A DNA stretch of 64,000 nt from Bradyrhizobium australiense (GCF_013114825.1 NZ_JAAVLX010000005.1:372001-436000); one strand, 5' to 3'. Numbered from the stretch's first letter, positions 9,905 through 21,391 are shown. Program-made: numbers and translations. Notes: generated from the letters alone by a model not told the origin.

Positions 9905-10460
9905 TGATCTCAATGGTTTACCCGGAAGGGCGACTTCCGTGCTCCCGGGCTTTGATGAGCCGAAAGAAATTCGCCATTGAGGCGGCCATCAAGACCTTCT
10001 TAGAACCCACACGGCAGTGCGCGTAGAACCAGTAGAGCGCAAAAATCAGGCCGGCACTTCACCCCGTATCAATCAACGGGAAGCCTTTGGCGAGATGCCT
10101 AATGTTGGCCAGTCTCCTAAATCTAGGCCTCGAGCCGGGCGTCGGCCAGGTATCGTGGAGCTCACCGGGCGAGATCTGGAGGCGGACCGGGCGGCCTTTC
10201 GTCGACCCGCGCGTGGACTTTAGTGGCGAGGCCTCCTCGGCTTCGGCCCACCCAACGATTTCCACTCTCTTTTGGCTCCGCGGGCGTGCTGATGGACGCA
10301 TAGAATCGAACTGCCATCGTGAGCCTTGAGGAGAGCATTCATCAGGTCGATCCCAGATAGCCGCCTTTCGCCACCGGTTGAACCGATTGTAGCGGTCGTG
10401 TGCGGCCTGTATCGTTCCGGCAAGTGAAGGCCGGTGCCGCAGCTGAGTAGATTTCATCAA
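9905..10460 (-). mobile_element. IS5-family transposase remnant
   Basis: On the minus strand, pieces in different frames give the IS427/IS5-type order. First comes AHDRYNRFNRWRKAAIWDR, then LMNALLKAHDGSSI, then GRPVRLQISPGELHDTWP. The fragments are shifted relative to each other, so the gene is dead. An unassigned tail (MAASMANFFRLIKAREHGSR) lies at the low-coordinate end and may be a different element. Confidence 0.65.
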
Positions 10461-10920
10461 CATCGCCACGACAACGCGACCAAACTTAGTGAGCTCCGCT
10501 TCTGTATTGTTAGGTTTGATGGATTGCGCTCCGACCTGTTTGGCCCGGAGCTGACCAGCATTTGGCGTCTGAAGGCGGTCCGCAGCGGCGCTTTGCAGCA
10601 GCCGTTAGCGTCTACGGTGTCGCTTAGGCCGCTCGGTAATATCGTCTTGCTCGCCAAGGAAAGCCAAGCTCGCATGGAAGATGAAAGTTGCCACCGGCGT
10701 CTTTTCGAAGGGTGGAGGATGCGCGTCATGGCCAGCTGCGTCAGAGCGCGCCCAAATCAACTACCAAATTCAGCAATTGATGGAACTGACGGACACATGG
10801 CAAGCAGCATCAATGAACCCGCGCGGCGGCCAAATCAAGGTAGTACGGATGCAAGATATGAAAAGCTTTGATGCAATGCCATTTCGGGCGTGCGCGTCAA
10901 TGCCGGGGATGGAGTGAAGC
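10461..10920. other. intergenic before the peptidase gene
   Basis: Overlapping short frames only, with no recognisable gene. The last ten bases (GGGGATGGAG) look like the ribosome-binding site of the peptidase that starts at a TTG at 10921. Confidence 0.5.
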
Positions 10921-13017
10921 TTGGTCAAAGCAAGAGCGACGACAAAGTCGCGGGTTGGAAAGCCCACGCTTTCCGCTCCAGACGATGATCCCTATCTGTG
11001 GTTGGAACAGATCGAAGGCGCGCGGGCGCTAAGATTTGTCGAGCGGCAGAATGGCATGACTCTGCAGGTGTTTGGCGGCGCGGCATTCGAGCGGGATCGC
11101 GATGCGCTGACCTCGATTTATGACCGACCGGACAATATCCCCTATGTCGGCCGGTGCGGCGGCCATCTTTACAATCTCTGGAAGGATGCCAACAATCCAC
11201 GCGGCCTCTGGCGACGAACCACTCTGGAAGAATTTCGTAGGCCGAAGCCGTCATGGGAAGTTCTGCTCGACGTCGATCAGCTTGCTATCAGCGAAGGCGA
11301 AGACTGGCTTCTGAAATCGACGGCCTCACTCGCCGGGGATCATAAACGGACGATTTTGAGCCTATCGCGCGGCGGCAGCGATGCCGTCACCTTGCGTGAG
11401 TTCGATACGGACTCGAAGGCCTTTGTGAGCGATGGCTTCGTCTTGCCGGAAGCCAAGGGCGCGGTTGAATGGCTCGATCCCGATACGCTGGTGCTGTCGA
11501 GCTCGCATGGGCAGGGCATGGCGACGACCTCCGGCTATGCGCGTACGGTGAGGCTGTGGCGGCGCGGTACGCAGGCCGATCAAGCGACAGCGATCTTTGA
11601 GATCGCAGCCGATCATGTCGGAGTAGGCTGCAATGTCGACCACACCGTTGCGCCGCCGCGGATTTGGTTCGTCGATCGGGTGGACACCTTCAATTTTGCC
11701 ATCTGGCTTGGCGACGAATTCGGTGCCACGACTAAACTCAAGCTGCCAAGCAACATCTTGATGCTCCCCCATCGCGATTGGCTTGCCATCAAGCTGCGCG
11801 AATCCTGGTCTGTGGCGGGGCAGACCTATGCCGCGGATACGGTGCTCGTCATCTCGTTGGCGGCGTTCCTGGAAGGCAATCGTCAGTTCGAGGTTCTTTT
11901 CGAACCAGGCCCGCGCCGCGCGCTGCAGGGGTTCTTTTGGAGTGCCGGCAAGCTTGTGTTTTCCATTCTCAACGAACTGCGGCCGCTCTTCGAGATATGC
12001 ACGCCGTCCGAAAAGGGGTGGAGCCGCGCGCAGCTGCGCGGGTTAGCCGACATCGGGGTCGTCGACCTCTGGCCCCTTGATTGCGATCCATCCGAAGGCA
12101 ACGGCGACCTGCTCGTCGGGAGCCAGGATCCGCTCACGCCAGCTTCGCTTATGCTGATCGAGAAAAACGTCGCCAGTCCGACCGTGCTCAAGCAGGCGCC
12201 GAAGACCTTTACCGTGGATGGGCTGGTGGTCACCCAACATCAAGCCATTTCGATTGATGGCGAGCGCATTCCCTATGTACAGACCGGTCCGGCCGACGAG
12301 ACGGGCGATGCGCCCGTCCATATGAGCGGCTACGGCGGCTTTGGGATCTCCGTGAGGCCGTACTACAATTCAGCGCTTGGCAAGCTTTGGCTCGAGCGCG
12401 GCGGCACCACGGTGCAGGCGAATTTGCGCGGCGGCGGCGAGTTCGGTACGCGCTGGCACGATGCCGGCCGGCTCGGTGGTAAGAAATTGTCGCACGACGA
12501 CTTCGCTGCCGTTGCCGCCGATCTCGTGCGTCGCGGCGTGACGGCCCCGAAGCGGATCGCAGCCCAGGGCGGATCGAACGGCGGCATCCTCATCACCAAT
12601 ATGCTGACGCGCTATCCGGAACGCTTCGGCGCGCTGTTCTGCACGATCCCGCTGATCGACATGCGCCGCTACACCAAGCTCCTGGCAGGAGCAAGCTGGA
12701 TTGCAGAATATGGGAACCCTGATAAGCTCGATGAGTGGGAGTGGCTCAAGACCTATTCCGCGTATCATGCCGCCAAGCGCGGCCAAAAATACCCGCCGAT
12801 CCTGATCGCCACTACGCGGCGGGACGATCGTGTTCATCCCGGACACGCGCGCAAGATGGCCGCGAAGCTCCAGGCGATGGGCTACGAGGCCTATTTTTAC
12901 GAGCCGGCGGCGGGCGGCCATGGTTACGGCCGGGACAACAGGGAGCGCGCCGGCTTCGAGGTGCTGGGCTTTCGATTCCTGAAGAGCAAGATCGGCTGGC
13001 TGGACGGCGAGGCTTAG
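10921..13017 (+). CDS. prolyl oligopeptidase-family serine peptidase (S9)
   Basis: This 698-residue protein has an S9 beta-propeller and a C-terminal alpha/beta-hydrolase domain. The N-terminus carries the family block DDPYLWLEQIEG. The nucleophile Ser lies in QGGSNGGIL. The catalytic Asp is likely in RRDDRVHPGHA and the His in GGHGYGRDN near the end. The SGYGGFGIS stretch forms the oxyanion region. No signal peptide is seen, so it should be cytoplasmic and cleave short peptides. The start is a TTG at 10921 with GGGGATGGAG upstream; the next Met is after the conserved N-terminal block, so an upstream start is required. It stands alone, flanked by debris. Confidence 0.85.
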   Translation: MVKARATTKSRVGKPTLSAPDDDPYLWLEQIEGARALRFVERQNGMTLQVFGGAAFERDRDALTSIYDRPDNIPYVGRCGGHLYNLWKDANNPRGLWRRTTLEEFRRPKPSWEVLLDVDQLAISEGEDWLLKSTASLAGDHKRTILSLSRGGSDAVTLREFDTDSKAFVSDGFVLPEAKGAVEWLDPDTLVLSSSHGQGMATTSGYARTVRLWRRGTQADQATAIFEIAADHVGVGCNVDHTVAPPRIWFVDRVDTFNFAIWLGDEFGATTKLKLPSNILMLPHRDWLAIKLRESWSVAGQTYAADTVLVISLAAFLEGNRQFEVLFEPGPRRALQGFFWSAGKLVFSILNELRPLFEICTPSEKGWSRAQLRGLADIGVVDLWPLDCDPSEGNGDLLVGSQDPLTPASLMLIEKNVASPTVLKQAPKTFTVDGLVVTQHQAISIDGERIPYVQTGPADETGDAPVHMSGYGGFGISVRPYYNSALGKLWLERGGTTVQANLRGGGEFGTRWHDAGRLGGKKLSHDDFAAVAADLVRRGVTAPKRIAAQGGSNGGILITNMLTRYPERFGALFCTIPLIDMRRYTKLLAGASWIAEYGNPDKLDEWEWLKTYSAYHAAKRGQKYPPILIATTRRDDRVHPGHARKMAAKLQAMGYEAYFYEPAAGGHGYGRDNRERAGFEVLGFRFLKSKIGWLDGEA

Positions 13018-14160
13018 GCGGACCCGCCTTGTGATCCCACAAACTCCAGCGTGATGGTTGCATGACATTATCAGCGAGTCAGCCGGAGAAGGCGAGCAGC
13101 TTGCGCAACTCACTCGACGTCGACAAGGTCGCTACTCTTCATTCGAGATTGCGTGGGCGCAAGAGCCAGTGTTTTTGTGCATGCTACAATCTGCGGGCCG
13201 ATAAAGCTTTGCCATGTCGCGGATGAGCTGAGGTGTCGAGAAATTAACATGCGCGGCTCCTTCTCGGCGGTACTGATCTCAGAACGGCTCGATATCGACG
13301 TTCGGGAGCGCTTTCCATTGCTTCATGAAGTCTGCGGTTGGCGCGATCACGTCAATGGTTGAGGCATTTTGAGCGGGGCGATAGCCTCGAGCGCGATCAG
13401 GCGGCTTCCGGAAGAGCGGAATCCTTGAAGCCCTGTTTTAATTAACCGCCGTCGCGGGAAGCTCCTGCCACGAGCTGGCCGGCCAGGCGCCCGTTGAGCA
13501 ACCGAACGCGAGCTCGCTTCCTCAGAGGGGCCAATCCGCGATCATCTCGGCGTCGCATCAGAGCTGACCCTTGCTTTCTTGATGGACCCAGCATTTTCCG
13601 GTACGTCAGCCCTGTACGGATTCGGTTTGCTGGCCGTCGCGCCATATCAATTTCGTTCTCCCTTTCGTCGTCCGAGCAGATAGCAGCCTTAGAAACATGC
13701 GGGCTAGCGTGACAACGTAAATCCGCTAACGAACGCACATGCGCGATGGCACTCACATCCTCATCTAGGCGCGGCTCGCAATCGATGGCCTCATTCTGAA
13801 AGCGATGCCAGTACGTCAGGCCTTGGACTGAAACCCACGAGTCAGTGGGTATGCGCATCAAGACGGCTACGCGGCGGCAAGGCAAGTTGTCCGGCGAGAA
13901 AGGTGCCGGCCGCTGGATCTCAATCCGCGAATCTTCTTCGGATCCTTCGCCGATGTCCAGCGCCTGAAATACGACATTTTTCTAGGCCTGAGGTATGTGC
14001 GCCCAAAGACGATTTCGTCGCGGGGCTTTGCCGATTCGTTTTGGATTGTCGTTCTGCGAGAACCGTTGGTTGAGGTGCGCGCTTGCGGGGTTTTGAGGGA
14101 ACTGCGCCGGGCGAGCACGACGAAGTGCATTCGCTTCCGACGGATCCCCCCATTCAGCTT
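13018..14160. other. 1.1 kb with no recognisable gene
   Basis: Frames such as 13442-13885 (minus) are long but Arg/Ser/Cys-biased and match no family I know. No RNA gene, repeat or IS end is evident. Confidence 0.45.
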
Positions 14161-14361
14161 TCAGATTTCCCTGCGGCGCATGGGATCGTCCAACGGTCGT
14201 TCCTGGCTCTTGGGCTCAGTTTTCTCCAAAAATGCCAGTGCGGCGTCGATCTGCCCAAGTTGACGTCCGATCTGGTGTCGCTCGTGAGCTTCTTCGGTGA
14301 CCCCCAGTTGCTCGATGAGCTTCTGTTTACGCGCGAGCAAATTCTTGATGAGTGTGGTCAC
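14161..14361 (-). CDS. small hypothetical protein, 66 aa, coupled to a micropeptide
   Basis: A charged helical protein with a likely coiled coil (LIKNLLARKQKLIEQLGVTE), followed by more helix. The start is a GTG inside a GTGA overlap with the stop of a 25-codon membrane micro-ORF, so the two are probably translated together. Composition and the coupled start favour a real gene. Function is unknown. Confidence 0.5.
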   Translation of the reverse strand: MTTLIKNLLARKQKLIEQLGVTEEAHERHQIGRQLGQIDAALAFLEKTEPKSQERPLDDPMRRREI

Positions 14362-14435
14362 CGAACGGCCCAGACGCAGCCAACAAGCATCGCGGCGAAA
14401 ACGACTGCGGCGCCGATTCCGAGGGCAATTTCCAT
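14358..14435 (-). CDS. 25-aa single-pass membrane micropeptide
   Basis: ATG at 14435 opens a 25-codon frame with one hydrophobic helix (LGIGAAVVFAAMLVGCVWAV) ending in Arg. ACGGAG lies about ten bases upstream. Its TGA overlaps the GTG of the next ORF. The layout resembles small membrane leader peptides of the KdpF or CydX size class, but I do not know this family. Confidence 0.4.
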   Translation of the reverse strand: MEIALGIGAAVVFAAMLVGCVWAVR

Positions 14436-15843
14436 CGCATTACTCCGTCATTCTCTACACGGTTCCCATCAGCCGGTTTATGCAAAGAACCAGTCTTCCG
14501 GTAATCGATATAAGCGCGTGATTTTCGGTGCCCTCACCGAGGAGTGGGTTAAGGTGTCGTAATCAAGACTGCTGTATGCTCGCAACAGCCTAGGTTTCCC
14601 TTGCCACGTGACGTCGCACCGTAGTGAAACATGTTCGCTAACGAACCGCTGACTTCGCATTGATTGTCATGGTCATATCCGTTTGCTCAGCTCGCGCGTA
14701 CGGAGACACTGATCCTGTCGTACCCACGGGTTTGGTGTTCGAAGGACGTCACGGTGGAGAGCGCGAGCGAATGCGACCGCAGCTTCTCCAACATGCTGTT
14801 TCATTTCGCCTCACAGCAAACGGCGGGGCGCACCGGACGCTACCGAGCACGTGCAAAGTCCTCCCGTAACATTAGCGGTTCCACATGTGATCAGATCAGT
14901 CGTTGTGGTTGAACGAAGCAATCGGCGTGCCGATTCGAAAATTTGAGGTTCTACAGTCGCTTCGTACTGGATGTAGGTAGCGCCAAGTTGTGGGACATTG
15001 GTCTCAAAGCTGACAAAACGGCGCGGTTAGTGTCCGAATCTTCGCAAAGTTTTGAAGAACGGTGAATGCACCGGGCCCTCAGAAATGGCCGGTGCCGGCT
15101 CGACGCAGCAATCCAGTTCACCGATGCGCGACCGATACATATTGGCCCGCGCTGATTCTCTAGTCAGCTCCTTGAAAGCTTCAGGCGCCGACGCGCCTAC
15201 AGCCAGTCCTTTGGGGAGGAGTGGCCCTTATTCGGGAAGCCAAGCGTGCAGCCTGCGACAAAGGCGTACACAGACTGTTTCCGTCACGAGCCCGGGAACC
15301 GAGCACAAAATCCAAACCGGCCGTAAGCCGTCCGGAATCCTCCCGCCCGGAAGCGGTTCAGAGGCATATCACGCGGCGACCTGATTTCTGTTTCGCCGTC
15401 CCGCAGGACTTTCCCCGCACCTGACCAGCTGCCGGACGCGGGGGAGGGCAATTGGTCGGCGTCAAGGCCAGCCGCGAGCTAAGCCGACATTTTGGTTCGA
15501 GAGGATTGCGTCGCACTGAGAGGCTTCGAGATTGGCGAGTTAATCGGCGCGAATGCGAGATTGACTTTGTTGCTGATCAATCAATGCGGCAGAACCCGGC
15601 TGATAGTGCGATCTTCTGTCGCCAGAGGTCGCCTTCGCATATTGTTGATGACGAGCTTTGGAATTCTGCCGGCGGGAAAACGGTCGGAACTTTATGGCCG
15701 CAAACCCAAGACCAAAGCGATCCTGAGGATCCCAGGAAATCACACCATCGCTGTTGCGGGAAGGACAAAGCTCGGCGTTTCGCCTTCGGCCGCCAGTGCA
15801 GCAGTTCAAGTGCCCGGGCGGCACGCAACATGTCGCGCGCAGG
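14436..15843. other. 1.4 kb with no recognisable gene
   Basis: Short mutually overlapping frames only. The frames at 15452-15917 (plus) and 15540-15831 (minus) cover the same bases and none resembles a known family. Likely relic DNA. Confidence 0.45.
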
Positions 15844-16080
15844 TCACCAGCCTTGACATCCGTAGCAGCTACGACAGGATTCCTGCACTGTCCGCACCGC
15901 TACACGCGCCAAGATAGTTGGATCCGATTCACCCCCTGCGGCCAGAGTTAAGACCTTCTCAGCAAGGCATGCCTTCAACGAAGAGGTCCGCCTCGCTTCG
16001 GGCACCATCCTGACAGCATGCTCCAGAACACCCCTCAACTCAGCACAGACTTTATCTTGCGAGGATTTTGCGGGCGTCAT
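15844..16080 (-). CDS. small conserved-looking hypothetical protein, 78 aa
   Basis: The start ATG at 16080 is preceded by GGAG at suitable spacing. The protein is helical with a PEARRTSSLKACLAEKVLTL stretch and a TILARVAVR segment, the style of small accessory proteins common in bradyrhizobial symbiosis regions. Two cysteines sit near the C-terminus (SCRSCYGC). No function can be given. Confidence 0.45.
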   Translation of the reverse strand: MTPAKSSQDKVCAELRGVLEHAVRMVPEARRTSSLKACLAEKVLTLAAGGESDPTILARVAVRTVQESCRSCYGCQGW

Positions 16081-16199
16081 GATGCTACTCCACAAAATAG
16101 AACCTGTTCATGCGGACTCCGGCCTACCAGCCAGTGTTCCCGAAAAACTAGAACTCGGCACCTGATGGCCCGTCCCGCCGAGTGAGTGTGGCAGTCGGG

Positions 16200-16560
16200 T
16201 TAGGGATGGTCACGCCGACGAATACAAGAGATATGATGAGCTGATGTGACAGTTGGACGAAGGAATAACTGTGGGCTCGCTGGGATGTAGTGCCACTCGA
16301 TCTGCCGGTGCTGCGACCAGCGCAATGTTGCCATGCTGGTGAGCTCGGTGCCGCTATCAGGGACAATCATCGCTGGAACAACGTGCAATGCAATCACAGC
16401 ATCGAGCTCGCCCAACCCCCAAAGACTGGCGGCGCACTATAAAAGATAAGCAAGACATTCCCGCGTGAAGTCATTGACAATAGCCAGTATGCGGAAGCCA
16501 AAACAGATCTCAAATTCTAACTGGTTGAGAGCGACCGGGCCCTCATCGCGTTCTTGGGGA
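16200..16560 (-). mobile_element. IS3-family transposase (orfB) remnant
   Basis: Minus-strand pieces give the integrase core of an IS3-type OrfB. FGFRILAIVNDFTRECLAYL carries the first Asp. A segment ending in MIVPDSGTELTS carries the second Asp, followed by LRWSQHRQIEWHYI. An internal stop and frame changes show it is inactive, and the C-terminal Glu region is lost. Confidence 0.75.
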
Positions 16561-17263
16561 GCTCAGTTCATTTAACCGAAGACCGAAGCGCTCCGGCACC
16601 CCGGGGACGGCGCGCAGCCGGCCAGCAATGGCTTCAATGCTCTTTTGATCGCGTCCCGATCAGCCAACAGCTTTACCTTCGTCCACCGCAAGATCGTCGT
16701 CTTGTCTATGCCAATACCAGTCTAGAGAAGAATACGATGCGCTGGCTGCCTCCGCCTCGTTCTACGCGCGAAGTTTGCGCCACAGCCCCTTGCCACTCAC
16801 CACAGCTAGCCCAAATCCCCGGTATCGCCCCACGGTTCACCCGAAGATGTGCTCGATGCCTCCTTTGGGCAGACGAGAAGCGCGTAATCATACCGTCATA
16901 AGCGTTGGATATGTGTGATCAAATTTCCCCGGCGCTTCGCGAGGTAACGGCTACCTGCATAGATTGTGCCCTGGACAACATACTAGCGGCGCTGAATCAG
17001 GTAGACGAAAAGTCAGTCGGCGGCCAATCGGAAAACTTGCCAGGTGGCAGCCGCATCTCAGCCACTCTGATTGCACTGCTGCTGACGAACCGCAGCGTTG
17101 TATCGAAGGGACGCTGCGATGAGTGGCATCGATCGATATAAACCTCGCGCACACCGAATTATTCGAGATGAAGACGCCAGGCAACTGTACGGTGGCTTGC
17201 TGAAGAATGGCACGATTGGTCAGTTTCAAAGGTTGGGTTCTAAACTAAGTATCGGAATCCGGG
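16561..17263. other. IS debris and weak small frames
   Basis: The left part may hold further IS3 upstream sequence. A 52-codon frame at 17119-17277 (plus) is open but has no recognised family and overlaps the next small gene, so I do not call it. Confidence 0.4.
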
Positions 17264-17452
17264 ATGACTTCGATTGATGATAGCTTAAGTGAGATCAAAT
17301 CCGTGCGGAACGACATTTGGCGTGTTCGTACGTTGCTTCAAACCGAGTTGCCTGATGCGGAGCGAAAAATCGCTGAGAAGCGCCTGCTTGAACAGCGTTC
17401 CGCCTTTGAACGGCTCTTAGCGACCACATTTCCTTTGACGTTGAGGCTCTGA
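17264..17452 (+). CDS. small helical protein, 62 aa, family shared with 61753
   Basis: A short helical ORF with the pattern R-N-D-I-x-R-V-R, then LQTELPDAERKIAEKRLLEQ and a TTFPLTL ending. The same pattern occurs in the N-terminal part of the ORF at 61753 in this window (R-N-N-I-x-R-Y-R, TELTELERQYVERRLSEE, TTLPFGL). Two copies of the same pattern argue that this is a genuine small-protein family. Function is unknown. Confidence 0.5.
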   Translation: MTSIDDSLSEIKSVRNDIWRVRTLLQTELPDAERKIAEKRLLEQRSAFERLLATTFPLTLRL

Positions 17453-17649
17453 AGTCAATTCGGAGCCTGTGCCGCTCAAAAGCTAACTAAACGACGGACG
17501 TTTGAATTTCTTATTGACCGAGAGCATCTCGTGACTGGGAGTGGATTGTATGCGGGCTCCGGCAAAGCTCAGATGGAGGCAAAACCGAATCGCCAAAAAT
17601 GTCGCGGTGATAACCTGCCTTGTTCCTTGTCTTGCTTTCCACAAGTTTG

Positions 17650-19160
17650 ATTAATTCTCCGATCCGCAGTCTGCATCCCTGATCAGCGGCAGACCAATCT
17701 GCACTCTTTTCGGCCGCCTTCGATGGCCGATCTTGGCGATTGCCCGTTGCATTCGGGAGCTCAGGACACCAATTCGGCAGAACAATAAGAGGTAAGGGCG
17801 ATTTTTTTGCGCTCGCGACGAATCCGGTGTTTGGCCCCGACAAAGAAAGATGCGCTCGGCGCTTCCAAGAAACGCGCGGCTTTCATCGGTGTTCCAATTC
17901 GCAATGATGCAACGGTTGCGGGCAGATCGTTGCTGGAAGACGCTCGCCATGTCGGCTTTCGATTCCGACGGCCGCCCTCTGGCCATTAAGCAATCTGGTC
18001 GGCCAAACCGTGAAGCTGCATTTCCTGGTCGCGCGCGCCTGCAGCTATTTGGCGCAGCGCTCCTGGCTGCAGAGGAGGCTATCAGAGCTGAAGCCTACCC
18101 GCGACTGCAAAAGGGTCCATTAAGACATCATCGGCAACAGTCCCCGCGGCCTCTCGAGAAAATCGCGGTCGTTGCCCAGTCCAACAGGATCGTGTTGTTG
18201 CGGGGCGTTCTGCGACCCGCAAGGAACTGGTCTCCACGCGTGCACGAGCTGTCGCCGCGCGGCGGGCGGCCCTATATGAGAAGAATTGCGCCGGGCTGCC
18301 TGAGACGGTGCTTGATCGAAATTGTCACGCCCGTGAGAAGAGGTCTTCACCGGAGCGCTGAACCCGTGCCAGGGATGATTCAACTCGCTGACAAGGCAAC
18401 CCCTCGACGAGATCGGTGAGATCTCGCCACCGTTCCAAAAGCTGCTCTGTATCCTGGAGGAGCAGGAGTTCCAGCGCGTCGACACATCGGACTATCAAGA
18501 TCGCCGCGCTGTCACTGACTCGATCAACCGCATCTCGAGAGGCGGTGGCGCGAAACAAGTTCCGCGCTAGACCTCTACCATCGCATCGTCGTGCCCATCC
18601 TGCTGCTGCCCTTGCGCGAGAGCCGCAGTGAGATCCCGCTGCTCGCGGCCGAGTTCTTGGAAAAATCAATGGCGAGAACAGTCGTGCATTGAGCTTCGCT
18701 ACACTGCAATGGACGTGCTAGTAGTGAATTGCGTTTTTCCCCGCAACATGTGCGAGCTCGAGAATTGCGTGTAGCGGACGCGACGCTGGCCAAGAAACTT
18801 GCGATCATCAGAACCGACTTTGCCAGCTCCTCACGGAGGGTGGCCTGTTGGCGATGCTGTGGAGCCGCCGATCGGACGAGCTATCACTGCCGCAGCTGCT
18901 GATCGTGCCGCTGTCGCCGAAGCGCCGGCGCGGCTTCCGGGGGAACTGGTCACTGCATCCGATTGCGAGTTCGCGAGTTGCGGGCGAACCGGGGGGCGAG
19001 ACCGCCGAGCATTTGGGAGCGGCGCGAAAATGACCGACCGCGACCACGTTACCGCGGCCATCGAGAAGTCGGGCTGGGTGCAGGAGGGAGGCGACTCGCC
19101 TACCTACGCCAGCTGCACGCTCAAGAAGTATGGCCACCAGATCAAGCGTCTGTTAGCCGA
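17650..19160 (+). pseudogene. nifA: nifA, extensively decayed
   Basis: Reading across several frames recovers NifA in order. The end of the GAF domain is KKRAAFIGVPIRNDATVAG. The AAA+ start is LEKIAVVAQSNRIVLLRG, followed by VHELSPR. The sigma-54 activator core follows as DEIGEISPPFQ, LEEQEFQRV, DLYHRIVVPILLLPLRE and EIPLLAAEFLEK. CELENCV follows, then the C-terminal helix-turn-helix at TDRDHVTAAIEKSGWVQ and LKKYGHQIKRL. Frameshifts and stops fall throughout and the Walker A region is scrambled. NifA is the activator of nif promoters, so a working copy must be elsewhere. The tandem NifA sites directly downstream are preserved. Confidence 0.85.
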
Positions 19161-19161
19161 G

Positions 19162-19177
19162 TGTCGCGGTCGCGACA
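19162..19177 (+). promoter_or_regulatory. NifA upstream activator site 1 (frxA-suf operon)
   Basis: TGTCGCGGTCGCGACA fits TGT-N10-ACA and is almost perfectly palindromic. It lies within the last bases of the nifA relic, about 60 bases before a sigma-54-like element. Confidence 0.6.
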
Positions 19178-19180
19178 CGC

Positions 19181-19196
19181 TGTCTGGCCCAGGACA
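19181..19196 (+). promoter_or_regulatory. NifA upstream activator site 2 (frxA-suf operon)
   Basis: TGTCTGGCCCAGGACA fits TGT-N10-ACA. It follows site 1 by only three bases, giving a tandem pair as at strongly NifA-dependent promoters. Confidence 0.6.
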
Positions 19197-19237
19197 TGCA
19201 CAAGAGGGAAATCGCCGAGATAAATCAGCTCGGCGGT

Positions 19238-19253
19238 TGGCACGACCTTTGAA
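19238..19253 (+). promoter_or_regulatory. sigma-54-like promoter, -12 element altered
   Basis: TGGCACGACCTTTGAA has a perfect -24 half, but the -12 half reads TTGAA instead of TTGCA, so the normally invariant GC is GA. Spacing to the tandem NifA sites (about 45 bases) and to the frxA start (about 45 bases) is compatible with a promoter, probably the old nifA-nifB intergenic promoter. Activity may be reduced. Confidence 0.45.
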
Positions 19254-19295
19254 GGGAAGAAACTGTCCCGTCGCCTGCCCAAGGAATCGGAGTTT

Positions 19296-19490
19296 ATGGC
19301 CTACAAGATAATCGCCTCCCAGTGCACCGTCTGCGGCGCATGTGAGTTCGAATGCCCGAATGCAGCAATCAGCCTCAAGAACGACGTATATGTAATCGAT
19401 CCGAAGAAGTGCACCCAATGCGAGGAGCATTGCGACACGCCGCAATGCGCCGTTATCTGCCCGGTGCCCGGCACGTGCGTGCAGGCATAA
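19296..19490 (+). CDS. frxA: 2[4Fe-4S] ferredoxin, FrxA/FdxN type
   Basis: This 64-residue bacterial-type ferredoxin has two cluster motifs: CTVCGACEFECP at the N-terminal half, then CTQCEEHCDTPQC with AVICP. The longer spacing in the second motif is typical of the nif-linked FdxN/FrxA group, which supplies electrons for nitrogenase or cofactor synthesis. Usual rhizobial order is nifA-nifB-frxA-nifZ. Here nifA is dead, nifB is gone and suf genes follow. GGAG lies just before the start. It is the first gene behind the tandem NifA sites. Confidence 0.9.
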   Translation: MAYKIIASQCTVCGACEFECPNAAISLKNDVYVIDPKKCTQCEEHCDTPQCAVICPVPGTCVQA

Positions 19491-19500
19491 GGAGCGGCCG

Positions 19501-19679
19501 ATGAGCGGGTCCGCTGCGCGCAGCAAGATTGAAACACTATCGGCGGCGTTTCTGATTCGCGGCCTGGTTGGCCGCGGGCTGCGTGTGACTTACGCGATCG
19601 CCCATGCGGTGAAGGGGGCGCGCTGCCGCCGTCGTCGGACATGGTCGGAGTCGTCCTTGCGCGAGCGGCGGAGCGGGCA

Positions 19680-19686
<7 letters not shown>
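19501..19686 (+). CDS. small ORF between frxA and sufB, 61 aa
   Basis: AAGGAG precedes an ATG ten bases after the frxA stop, and the TAG stop overlaps the sufB start (ATGGTAG). The first 40 residues have a plausible helical composition (LSAAFLIRGLVGRGLRVTYA). The last 20 are Arg-rich and look like readthrough. It may be the truncated head of a lost gene kept because it couples translation from frxA to sufB. Family unknown. Confidence 0.4.
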
Positions 19687-21175
<1,489 letters not shown>

Positions 21176-21179
<4 letters not shown>

Positions 21180-21313
21180 TCCAGTCCGCGGATGAGCCGA
21201 TCGAGGCTTTCGTCCGCGCGATGGGTTGGACGGCGAGCATTCGTGATAGTTCAATCAAGGTGTCTGAAGCGCTGCTCAAGGAGTTGATGGAGCTTAGTAG
21301 CCGACCGGCATGA
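21176..21313 (+). CDS. 45-aa small protein between sufB and sufC
   Basis: ATG at 21176 overlaps the sufB stop (ATGA), so translation is coupled. The product is a small amphipathic helical protein (EPIEAFVRAMGW, then VSEALLKELMELSS). No family is recognised. Its close coupling and lack of conflict with other frames support a real gene. A role beside the SUF scaffold is inference from position only. A further 30-codon frame (21313-21405) overlaps its end and the sufC start but is weaker. Confidence 0.45.
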
Positions 21314-21391
21314 TGGACGTCGGATTCGAGCGGGCCAATGCAACAGTTGGTGGAAGTCGCTCAGAGTTCCGACAAAAGGCGGAAGTAACTA

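Noticed and set aside
17119..17277. 52-codon plus-strand ORF before the small helical gene
   Set aside because: Open and reasonably composed, but it has no family, no clear ribosome site, and overlaps the better-supported ORF at 17264.
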